NCBI RefSeq assembly: GCF_022788695.1
Contig: NZ_CP085154.1
Coordinates: forward strand, 2,046,001 to 2,110,000
DNA: 64,000 nt
Direction: 5' to 3'
From: Pseudosulfitobacter sp. DSM 107133
GTDB taxonomy: Bacteria; Pseudomonadota; Alphaproteobacteria; Rhodobacterales; Rhodobacteraceae
Of this stretch, positions 1-7,357 are shown one piece after another. The notes beneath the pieces were generated by a model. That model saw only the letters and a program-made list of their open reading frames with translations. It had not been told where the DNA came from and did no database searches. A program made the translations under genes and the position numbers. Each line of letters opens with the position of its first letter. Positions within the stretch are counted from its first letter, which is position 1.

Positions 1-148
1 GCAAGCGACACATAATGAGGCGCGAAACCGGCACCCTCGGCTTGGCGAAAGCTTGACTTATCCCACCAGTATGCAACTCTTTTTGCACACCGACGCATAG
101 CTAATGCACGCAAGTGTAAGTCGGGGTATGTTCTAGGGAGGAACCTTA

Positions 149-1399
149 ATGCGTAAATCTATCAAGCTCGGCCTCGGTGCCGCGCTGGCGCTATCTGTCA
201 GCACCGCCGCAGTATTTGCCGACAATGTCAAAATTGCTTTTATTGATCCGCTCAGCGGACCCTTTGCCAGCACCGGCACAAACGGGCTGCACCAGTTTGA
301 ATTCGCAGCTGAAACACTGGTCAACGCCAAGGGTGGCGTTCTGGGCGGCGACATGTTCGAAATCCTGGCCTTCGACAACAAGATCAGCCCCAAGGAATCG
401 CTGATCCAGTTGCAGGTCGCGATTGACCAGGGCGCGCGCTACATCGTTCAGGGCAACAGCTCGGGCGTTGCGAACGCACTGACCGAGGCGATTGACAAGC
501 ACAACCGTCGCAACCCCGACAGCCAGGTCCTGTTCCTGAACTATTCTGCGGTCGACCCTGCGCTGACCAACGAAAAATGTAACTTCTGGCACTTCCGCTT
601 TGATCCGCATGTCGACATGAAAATGGCCGCGCTGACGGATATGATTGCTGAAAATCAGGACATCAAAAAAGTCTATGTGATCGGTCAGGACTATTCGTTC
701 GGCAAGGCCGTGGCAGATGCTGCCGTGTCGATGCTGGCTGAAAAACGCCCCGACATCGAAATCGTCGGCAACGAACTGCATCCTATCGGCAAGGTGAAGG
801 ATTTCACCCCTTACAGCCGTAAAATCGTGTCTTCGGGTGCCGATGCGGTCATCACTGGTAACTGGGGCGCGGACATGCTGGGCCTGGGCAAGTCGATCCT
901 TGAAAACGGGTTCGAAGGTCCGATCTTTACCTACTATGCTGCCGCTGATGGCATCACCGCTGCCTTTGGCGAAAGCGGCGTGGATTCCCTGTATCTGGTG
1001 GCAGAAGGCGACGACAACCCGCCGCCCAAGCCCGAAACGCAGGAATATGTGAAAGCGTTCAAGGCCAAGTATCCTGATGGCAACATGTCCCAGACCCGCA
1101 TCACCAACGTGATGCAGATGCTGGCACAAGCCATCGACGCGGCGGGCACTGCGACAGACGTTGTCAAAGTGGCCACCGCGCTGGAAGGCATGCACTTCAC
1201 AGACAGCCTGTGGAGCACCGAAGACATGTACATGCGTCCGCAGGATCACCAGGTCATTCAGGACATCCACATCTTTGGTCACCAGCCAGTCGCAGCACCC
1301 TATGACATGGACAACTCGGGCTATGGCCTGAAAGTCCAGTATACGGTCAAGGACGCCTCGGCTGACATCGCAACAACCTGTGACATGAAACGCCCGTAA
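149..1399 (+). CDS. ABC transporter substrate-binding protein, branched-chain amino acid/amide type
   Basis: Predicted periplasmic type I binding protein of 416 aa that would deliver an unidentified small solute to the permease pair encoded next. A signal peptide is visible (residues 1-24: basic start, Ala/Leu-rich core, cleavage near VFA-DN), followed by a Peripla_BP_6 fold opening VKIAFIDPLSGPFASTG. The start follows a strong GGGAGGAA site. It heads a five-gene same-strand transport operon. The ligand cannot be read from sequence; members of this family bind amino acids, amides, urea or aromatic and aliphatic acids. The surrounding acyl-CoA genes suggest a carboxylic acid (inference). Confidence 0.9.
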   Translation: MRKSIKLGLGAALALSVSTAAVFADNVKIAFIDPLSGPFASTGTNGLHQFEFAAETLVNAKGGVLGGDMFEILAFDNKISPKESLIQLQVAIDQGARYIVQGNSSGVANALTEAIDKHNRRNPDSQVLFLNYSAVDPALTNEKCNFWHFRFDPHVDMKMAALTDMIAENQDIKKVYVIGQDYSFGKAVADAAVSMLAEKRPDIEIVGNELHPIGKVKDFTPYSRKIVSSGADAVITGNWGADMLGLGKSILENGFEGPIFTYYAAADGITAAFGESGVDSLYLVAEGDDNPPPKPETQEYVKAFKAKYPDGNMSQTRITNVMQMLAQAIDAAGTATDVVKVATALEGMHFTDSLWSTEDMYMRPQDHQVIQDIHIFGHQPVAAPYDMDNSGYGLKVQYTVKDASADIATTCDMKRP

Positions 1400-1413
1400 G
1401 GGTCTGTCTGTCT

Positions 1414-1440
1414 GGCCCGCCCCCTGAACCGGGGCGGGCC
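1414..1440 (+). terminator. Hairpin between binding-protein and permease genes
   Basis: Perfect 10-bp inverted repeat (GGCCCGCCCC and its complement, 7-base loop) followed by GTTTC. It lies just after the binding-protein stop and before the permease gene on the same strand. Likely a partial terminator or mRNA-stabilising hairpin giving excess binding protein over permease, as is common in such operons. Confidence 0.7.
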
Positions 1441-1484
1441 GTTTCATAACAAAATCGCCACATCCTACCTCGGAGGGACCCCGC

Positions 1485-2441
1485 ATGGACCTCGTACTCG
1501 TCAATCTTATCGACGGGCTGGTGACCGGACTGCTGTTGTTTATGCTGTCTGCCGGTCTGACACTGATTTTCTCAATGATGGGCGTTCTGAACTTCGCCCA
1601 TGCCAGCTTTTACATGTTGGGTGCCTATTTCGCCTACCAGATCAGCATCGCGCTGGGGTTCTGGATGGGTCTGTTGGTGGCACCCCTGATCGTCGGGGTC
1701 ATTGGCGCCGGAGTGGAACGCTATGGCCTGCGCCGCGTCCACCAATACGGCCATGTGCCGGAACTGATCTTTACCTTTGGCCTTGCGCTGCTGATCGAAG
1801 AGCTGGTGCAATTCATCTGGGGCAAGAACCAGTTGCCTTATCAGATCCCCGAAGTCCTGAACTTTACCGCCTTTGCCATCTCGGGCAATTCCATCCCGGC
1901 TTACAAGGTGTTCATGATCTTCATCTCGATCGCGATCTTTATCGGTCTGCTGTATGTGCTGACCAAGACGCGCGTTGGCATGATCATTCAGGCGGCCCTC
2001 AGCTATCCGCGCACGGTCGAGGCATTGGGCCACAATGTACCGCTGATCTTTATGGGTGTCTTTGGTGTTGGCACCGCGCTGGCCGGCGTGGCCGGTGTGA
2101 TTGCGGGCCCGGTTCTGGGCACGTTCCCCGGCATGGCCTTTGTGCTTGGGTCGATCGTCTTTGTAACGATCGTCATCGGCGGGCTTGGATCATTGTGGGG
2201 CGCATTGGTGGCATCATTGCTGATCGGCTGGATCACCACCTTCGCCAAATCCTATAACATCCGGATGGAAGACATCCTGAACGGCATCGGCATTTCCACA
2301 CCGGAAAACCTGGGCGACAGTATGTTCCGGGACATCTGGACCGTCACAAGTCCGCAAATCGCTGACATCCTTCCGTATATCCTGATGGTGCTGATCCTTA
2401 TTTTCCGCCCCTACGGCCTGTTTGGGAACCGTGACGCATGA
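1485..2441 (+). CDS. Branched-chain-type ABC transporter permease (LivH family)
   Basis: Inner-membrane permease of 318 aa, normal for LivH. It is hydrophobic throughout with about eight membrane segments, and carries the family N-terminus (LVNLIDGLVTGLLLFMLSAG) and the FAHASFYMLGAY stretch. Near the C-terminus is the GGLGSLWGALVASLLIGW region that packs against the ATPase. GGAGG precedes the start by about 8 bases. It overlaps the next permease gene by 4 bases (ATGA), so translation is probably coupled. It should form the heterodimeric channel with the 2438-3763 product. Confidence 0.9.
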   Translation: MDLVLVNLIDGLVTGLLLFMLSAGLTLIFSMMGVLNFAHASFYMLGAYFAYQISIALGFWMGLLVAPLIVGVIGAGVERYGLRRVHQYGHVPELIFTFGLALLIEELVQFIWGKNQLPYQIPEVLNFTAFAISGNSIPAYKVFMIFISIAIFIGLLYVLTKTRVGMIIQAALSYPRTVEALGHNVPLIFMGVFGVGTALAGVAGVIAGPVLGTFPGMAFVLGSIVFVTIVIGGLGSLWGALVASLLIGWITTFAKSYNIRMEDILNGIGISTPENLGDSMFRDIWTVTSPQIADILPYILMVLILIFRPYGLFGNRDA

Positions 2442-3763
2442 GCAATCCTATGAAAGAAAACCAGATCACCACCGATCCGACCAAACCCGCCCAGCGGATG
2501 CGGGCAGGTGGCCTTCGGATCGCGGCCATGCCCTGGGTCATTGCCGGACTGTTCCTGTTGGTCATGCCCTTCATCTTTACCGACAACTCGGCGATTACCA
2601 TCATGAACCAGATGGCCATCACGATCATCTTTGCGCTGGCCTATAACATGCTGCTGGGGCAGGGCGGGATGCTGAGCTTTGGCCATGCGGTCTATGCGGG
2701 CGTCGGCGGTTTTGCCTGTATGCATGTGATGTCGATGACCGATTTCTTCGCCCTTTTGCCGCTGCCGGTTCTGCCGCTTTTCGGCGGGCTGTTCGGCATG
2801 GGGCTGGCGATGATCATCGGCAGTTTCTCGACCCGCAGCGCGGGCACGGTCTTTGCCATGATCTCGCTGGGTGTGGGTGAACTGATTGCCGCCTGTTCGG
2901 TTATCATCGTCGCCTTCTTTGGCGGAGAAGAAGGCGTATCGGGCGACCGGACCTATGCCAATCCCTTCTTTGGTGTCGAGTTCCTGCACCAGATCGAGGT
3001 TTACTACTTGATCGCCTTCTGGCTGATGCTGTCGGCGCTGTTGATGTATTTGTTTTCGCGCACCCCTATCGGGCGCATGGCGAACGCGGTGCGCGACAAC
3101 CCCGAACGGGCCGAGTTTCTGGGCTATTCGTCCCGCTGGGTGCGCTTTTACAGCTTTATCTTCTCGGGCTTTTTCGCCGGTATCGCGGGCGGGCTGTTTG
3201 CCATCAACTATGAAATCGTCACCGAAGAGAACCTGAACACTGCCTCGTCCGGTGTCATCCTGCTGGTGACATTCCTGGGCGGTGTCGGGTTTTTCTTCGG
3301 GCCGATCATCGGGGCCATCGCCTTTACCCTGCTGCAAACCGTTCTGTCGCTGCAAACCGAACTTTGGGCCTTTTATGCAGGCGTGCTGTTCCTTGCGACC
3401 GTGATGTTCTTTCCCGGAGGGCTGGCGGGTCTGCTGATGATGCATGTGCCTGCGATCCGACTGGGCAAGGCGTCGGGGCTGATCGTGCCCTATCTGAAAA
3501 CGCTGATACCTGCATTGATCGGCATATTGGGCCTGTCTGCCCTGGTCGAAATGACCTTTCATTTCCGCCACGCGTCGGTTGGCGACGAGGAAATGACCGT
3601 GTTCTGGACAACCTTTGACAGCCACACGGTGCTGCCTTGGGCCGTTGCCATCGCGGTCACCGTTGTTGCCTTTGCCATCATGCGCATGATGCTTCCAACG
3701 CTGCGCACGGCATGGGCCGAGGCCAACACTGCATCCAGTACATCCCAAGGAGGTGCCGCATGA
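2438..3763 (+). CDS. Branched-chain-type ABC transporter permease (LivM family), long C-terminus
   Basis: Second permease of the operon, 441 aa. It has the LivM core (about residues 30-330: QMAITIIFALAYNMLLGQGG, then GGVGFFFGPIIGAIAFTLLQ). The chain continues about 100 residues past the usual end, with hydrophobic segments around 350-375 and 405-430 that look like two further membrane helices. Typical LivM proteins without extensions are about 320-360 aa. It overlaps livH-like and livG-like genes by ATGA on both sides. The role of the extra C-terminal part is unknown. Confidence 0.88.
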   Translation: MSNPMKENQITTDPTKPAQRMRAGGLRIAAMPWVIAGLFLLVMPFIFTDNSAITIMNQMAITIIFALAYNMLLGQGGMLSFGHAVYAGVGGFACMHVMSMTDFFALLPLPVLPLFGGLFGMGLAMIIGSFSTRSAGTVFAMISLGVGELIAACSVIIVAFFGGEEGVSGDRTYANPFFGVEFLHQIEVYYLIAFWLMLSALLMYLFSRTPIGRMANAVRDNPERAEFLGYSSRWVRFYSFIFSGFFAGIAGGLFAINYEIVTEENLNTASSGVILLVTFLGGVGFFFGPIIGAIAFTLLQTVLSLQTELWAFYAGVLFLATVMFFPGGLAGLLMMHVPAIRLGKASGLIVPYLKTLIPALIGILGLSALVEMTFHFRHASVGDEEMTVFWTTFDSHTVLPWAVAIAVTVVAFAIMRMMLPTLRTAWAEANTASSTSQGGAA

Positions 3764-4521
3764 CCACCGCTGCACTTGAACTGAAAGACCTGCGCAAGAG
3801 TTTCGGCAAGACCGAGATCATTCGCGGCGTCAATCTGGCTGTCGGGCAAAGCGAACGCCACGCCATCATCGGGCCGAACGGGGCGGGCAAGTCTACCCTG
3901 TTCAACCTGATCACCGGACGGTTTCCGCAAACCTCTGGCTCGGTGCGATTGCATGGCAATGATCTGGCGGGCAAGGCCCCGTTCGAGATCAACCGCATGG
4001 GGCTGAGCCGGTCATTCCAGATCACCAACATCTTTCCCAAGATGACCGTCTTTGAAAACGTCCGGTGTTCGTTGCTGTGGTCGATGGGCTACAAATACAA
4101 CTTCTGGGCCATGGTCGGGCGCAGCCGTGCGCTGACCGAAGGGGCGGAACAGATTCTGGAACAGATCAACCTGACCAACCGGCGCGACCTGCCTGCGGGC
4201 ACGCTGTCCTATGCGGAACAGCGCGCGCTGGAAATCGGCATTACCATCGCCGGCGGCGCCGACGTCATCATGCTGGACGAACCCACCGCCGGCATGAGCC
4301 ATTCGGAAACCGATTATATCGTCGAGTTGATCCGCACCGTGACCGAGGGCAAAACCCTGATCATGGTCGAACATGACATGGGCGTGGTCTTTGGTCTGGC
4401 CGACCGGATTTCGGTGCTGGTCTATGGCGAGCTGATCGCCACCGGCCGCCCCGAGGACGTGCGCGGCGATCCCAAGGTTCAAGAAGCCTATCTTGGCGCT
4501 GCACTGGAGGCAGAACACTGA
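3760..4521 (+). CDS. Branched-chain-type ABC transporter ATP-binding protein (LivG family)
   Basis: Cytoplasmic ATPase of 253 aa. Walker A is GPNGAGKST at about 38-46, the LivG-type signature is LSYAEQRALEIG near 150, Walker B is VIMLDEPTAGM near 170, and the switch histidine is in MVEHDM near 204. The ATG at 3760 overlaps the permease stop (ATGA), is preceded by AAGGAGGTG and gives the family-normal N-terminus; an upstream in-frame start would add an unlikely cysteine/histidine-rich extension. It pairs with the following LivF-type ATPase. Confidence 0.92.
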   Translation: MTTAALELKDLRKSFGKTEIIRGVNLAVGQSERHAIIGPNGAGKSTLFNLITGRFPQTSGSVRLHGNDLAGKAPFEINRMGLSRSFQITNIFPKMTVFENVRCSLLWSMGYKYNFWAMVGRSRALTEGAEQILEQINLTNRRDLPAGTLSYAEQRALEIGITIAGGADVIMLDEPTAGMSHSETDYIVELIRTVTEGKTLIMVEHDMGVVFGLADRISVLVYGELIATGRPEDVRGDPKVQEAYLGAALEAEH

Positions 4522-5222
4522 TGCTCGAAGTCACCGATCTGCACGCCTACTATGGCAAATCACACATCCTGCAAGGGGTGAACCTGAACATCCAGGAGGG
4601 CGAGATCGTCGCCCTGTTGGGGCGCAACGGGGTGGGGCGTTCGACCACCTGCAAGGCGATCATGGGCGAGGTTGTCCCGCATGGATCGGTCAAGTTCCGT
4701 GGTCAGGAAATCGCGGGTAAAAAGGCATTCGAGGTTGCCAACCTTGGCATCGGCTATGTGCCGGAAAACCGTGATATCTTTCCGGGTCTGACCACACGGC
4801 AAAACCTGATCCTGGGCCTGAAACCGGGCCAAAAAGACGGGGCGGGCCGTTGGGCCATGCAGGACATGTTCGACATGTTCTCGAACCTGAACGAGCGCGC
4901 GGACGTCGAGGCATCGGTGATGTCGGGCGGCGAGCAGCAGATGCTGACCATGTGCCGCACGCTGATGGGTGACCCCGATCTGGTGATGATTGACGAACCG
5001 ACCGAGGGCCTGAGCCCGCAAATGGTGCAAAAGGTCGCCTCAGTCTTGCAGGAAATCGCAAAGCGGGGGGTGTCGACGCTGTTGGTTGAACAGAAGCTGT
5101 CGATCGCTTTGGACATCGCCCACCGCGTCTATGTGATGGGTCACGGCCAAGTGGTATTCGAGGGCACGCCCCAAGAGCTGAAAGCGCGGGAAGACGTGCG
5201 CAAGGAATGGCTGGAGGTCTGA
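4521..5222 (+). CDS. Branched-chain-type ABC transporter ATP-binding protein (LivF family), Walker A Lys to Arg
   Basis: Second ATPase of the transporter, 233 aa, joined to the first by a TGATG stop-start overlap. Signature MSGGEQQML and Walker B DLVMIDEPTEGL are normal. The Walker A motif reads GRNGVGRST: residue 40 is arginine (CGT, 4638-4640) where the nucleotide-binding lysine is expected. The partner ATPase has the standard lysine. The rest of the protein is intact and full length, so this does not look like a decaying gene; it may be a tolerated variant in this subfamily. Confidence 0.9.
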   Translation: MLEVTDLHAYYGKSHILQGVNLNIQEGEIVALLGRNGVGRSTTCKAIMGEVVPHGSVKFRGQEIAGKKAFEVANLGIGYVPENRDIFPGLTTRQNLILGLKPGQKDGAGRWAMQDMFDMFSNLNERADVEASVMSGGEQQMLTMCRTLMGDPDLVMIDEPTEGLSPQMVQKVASVLQEIAKRGVSTLLVEQKLSIALDIAHRVYVMGHGQVVFEGTPQELKAREDVRKEWLEV

Positions 5223-5236
5223 CCCTTTGGCGGTGT

Positions 5237-5296
5237 CGGGGGGCCAGCCCCCCGGCGCTGACGCGCCACCCCCCGGAGTTTATCCGGCAAGATGAA
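5237..5296 (+). repeat. GC-rich palindromic intergenic repeat, copy 1
   Basis: A GGGGGGCCAGCCCCCC palindrome is followed by a second GC-rich arm, then CCCCCCGGAGTTTATCCGGC and GATGAAG. The same layout occurs at 50451-50506 (+) and 58311-58364 (-). It lies between the transporter operon and the crotonase gene, where it may also act as a terminator. Confidence 0.6.
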
Positions 5297-5388
5297 GGTC
5301 ACCCTGTCGCTCAACGCAGCGTCACACCCTGTTTTTGGCCTTTGACAGTGCTGGAATAGCCGTCACATTGACACCAAAACAGGGGGAC

Positions 5389-6144
5389 ATGATGGCAGAT
5401 CAAACGTGGATCACGCAAATCGACCATGGCGACGGTATTGTCGAGCTGGTCTTGAACCGCGCACCGGTCAATGCACTGGAACCTGAAACCCTGATGGGGT
5501 TTCGCAATGTTATGAATGCGTTGTCTGGCGATAATGATGTACGCGCGATAGTGCTGTCGTCTGGGTGCAAGGTGTTTTCCGCAGGGTTGAACCTGAAACA
5601 GGCGCAACACTTTATCCGCGACGATCAACGCGCCATCGTGGACGGGCTGAATCAAGGCTTCATGGCGCTGTTTGCCTGCCCCAAACCGGTAATCTGTGCC
5701 ATCAACGGGCCTGCAATTGCGGGCGGTTTGTTCTTTGTGCTGGCGTCAGACCACCGCATTGCCGTGCCACGCGCCCAGTTCGGTCTGGCGGAGGTGCGGG
5801 TGGGCGTCGGCTTTCCTGCGGGTCCGCTGGGGATCGCGCGGGCCATGCTGGATTCGAATATGACGCGTCGCATGATGATGCGCGGGCAACCCATTGATTC
5901 AAAATCCGCTTTAGCCGCCGGACTGGTGGATGAAATTGTCGAATCTGACGGGTTGGGACAGGCCGCCTTGAATGCGGCGCGGGAGTTTGCGCAGATTCCG
6001 CCAACTGCCTATGCGTCGGTCAAGGCGCAACTGCGTGGCGATACAATTGCCCAGATCGAACAAGCTGTTGAGACCGAAAGCGCGGCGAACCTGCCATGGT
6101 TCACAGATGAAACAGCCACCGCGATGGCGCGGATGATAGGATAA
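5389..6144 (+). CDS. Enoyl-CoA hydratase/isomerase (crotonase) family protein
   Basis: Crotonase-fold protein of 251 aa acting on a CoA thioester. The oxyanion-hole regions are recognisable (VFSAGLNL near 65; GPAIAGGLFFVLASD near 110). At the second, the glutamate usual in hydratases (GGCELAL) is replaced by Phe, while the later Glu (LAEVRVG near 140) is kept. That pattern fits an isomerase (dienoyl- or 3,2-enoyl-CoA type) better than a hydratase. The start at ATG 5389, with a second ATG at 5392, follows AGGGGG; a further in-frame upstream start lacks a ribosome site. The serine hydrolase gene starts 4 bases downstream. Confidence 0.82.
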   Translation: MMADQTWITQIDHGDGIVELVLNRAPVNALEPETLMGFRNVMNALSGDNDVRAIVLSSGCKVFSAGLNLKQAQHFIRDDQRAIVDGLNQGFMALFACPKPVICAINGPAIAGGLFFVLASDHRIAVPRAQFGLAEVRVGVGFPAGPLGIARAMLDSNMTRRMMMRGQPIDSKSALAAGLVDEIVESDGLGQAALNAAREFAQIPPTAYASVKAQLRGDTIAQIEQAVETESAANLPWFTDETATAMARMIG

Positions 6145-6148
6145 CACC

Positions 6149-7357
6149 ATGCCCACACTTGATAAAACCCGTCTTGATCGCATCAAACCATGGATGCAAC
6201 GCTATGTAGATGAAAGAAAATTTGCAGGCAGCAGCGTTTTGGTCAACCAAAGCGGTGCCGAGGTTTTCTATCATCAGACCGGCTTGCGGGACGTGGCCAG
6301 TGCCGCGCCCTTCACCCGCGATACGGTGGCGCGGATTTATTCGATGACCAAACCCGTGACTTCGCTGGCGCTGATGATGCTGGCCGAGGAAGGGCGCATT
6401 CATCTGGATGCGCCGCTGTCGGCTGTGCTGCCCGAGTTTTCAGAGATGTATGCATTGGTTGACGGTGCCACAGCGATTGATCAGGTCGAACGCTGCCCGG
6501 TGCCGACCCTGCACCAGACCGTGACCCATACGGGCGGTTTCAGCTATCCGTTCAACCCCGGTGTGCTGCCAAAGGCGATGGAAGAGGCCAAGCTGTTGTT
6601 CGGTGCCTCGGAGGGGCCGCTTGCAGAGGTCACGCAACGGCTGGCACAGATGCCGCTGGCCTTTCAGCCGGGTACGCGCTGGGAATATTCCGTCGGCATC
6701 GACGTGATCGGCCGTGTGGTCGAGGTTTTGTCAGGGCAGACGCTGGATGCGTTTTTCCAAAGCCGTATTTTTGACCCGCTGGGCATGCGCGAAACCCGCT
6801 TTGCCGTGCCCGAGGGCGCATTGGATCGTTTCGCGTCGCTGTATACGCCGCTGGCCAGTGGTGCGATGGCGCTGAACAACGCCGAAAGCAAAAGCGCCGA
6901 GACCTTGCGCTGTGTGGATGTGGCCGGAAAATCCCCGTTTCGCGCGCCCAGCACCCTGTCGGGCGGCGGCGGGCTGGTGGGAACCATTGACGATTACATG
7001 CGCTTTTGCGAGGCGCTGCGCACCGGCGGACAGGGTCTGGTGTCGCCCGCGACGCTGCGGTTCATGATGTCCAACCACCTGCCCGGAGAAATCGCCAGCA
7101 TGGGTCCTTCCAGCTTTGCCGAACAGCCGATGACAGGCACCGGCTTTGGCATTGGCGGGTCAACCGTGCTGAACCCCGCACGCACCCGCACGCCGTCATC
7201 GGTGGGCGATTTCAGCTGGGGCGGCATGGCATCCACGTTCTTCTGGATTGATCCTGTGCATGATCTGTCCGTGGTCTTTTTCACGCAACTCAGCCCGTCA
7301 AGCAGCTATCCCGCACGTCCCGAGCTAAAAGCATTGATACACGGAGCCCTGACATGA
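6149..7357 (+). CDS. Serine hydrolase, beta-lactamase class C / esterase family
   Basis: 402-aa protein with the class C serine hydrolase fold. The nucleophile motif SMTK is at 65-68 (serine with lysine three residues on) and the Tyr motif YSVGID is near 175. No signal peptide is visible, so a cytoplasmic esterase or thioesterase-like role is more likely than beta-lactam resistance. It is translationally coupled to the acetoacetyl-CoA synthetase gene (4-base overlap) and sits in an acyl-CoA operon, so an ester or lactone intermediate of that pathway is a reasonable substrate guess. The actual substrate is unknown. Confidence 0.82.
   Translation: MPTLDKTRLDRIKPWMQRYVDERKFAGSSVLVNQSGAEVFYHQTGLRDVASAAPFTRDTVARIYSMTKPVTSLALMMLAEEGRIHLDAPLSAVLPEFSEMYALVDGATAIDQVERCPVPTLHQTVTHTGGFSYPFNPGVLPKAMEEAKLLFGASEGPLAEVTQRLAQMPLAFQPGTRWEYSVGIDVIGRVVEVLSGQTLDAFFQSRIFDPLGMRETRFAVPEGALDRFASLYTPLASGAMALNNAESKSAETLRCVDVAGKSPFRAPSTLSGGGGLVGTIDDYMRFCEALRTGGQGLVSPATLRFMMSNHLPGEIASMGPSSFAEQPMTGTGFGIGGSTVLNPARTRTPSSVGDFSWGGMASTFFWIDPVHDLSVVFFTQLSPSSSYPARPELKALIHGALT

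Noticed and set aside
72..87. TGCAA...TTGCA imperfect palindrome upstream of the first binding-protein gene
   Set aside because: Five-base arms in a short region are expected by chance; not listed as an operator.
191..1504. Long - strand frame (437 aa) opposite the first binding-protein gene
   Set aside because: It mirrors a clear exported binding protein, is rich in His/Arg/Gln as expected from reversed GC-rich codons, and has no domain.
2411..3775. 454-aa - strand frame opposite the LivM-type gene
   Set aside because: His/Arg/Asp-rich product with no fold; the + strand frame has a full permease with coupled overlaps.
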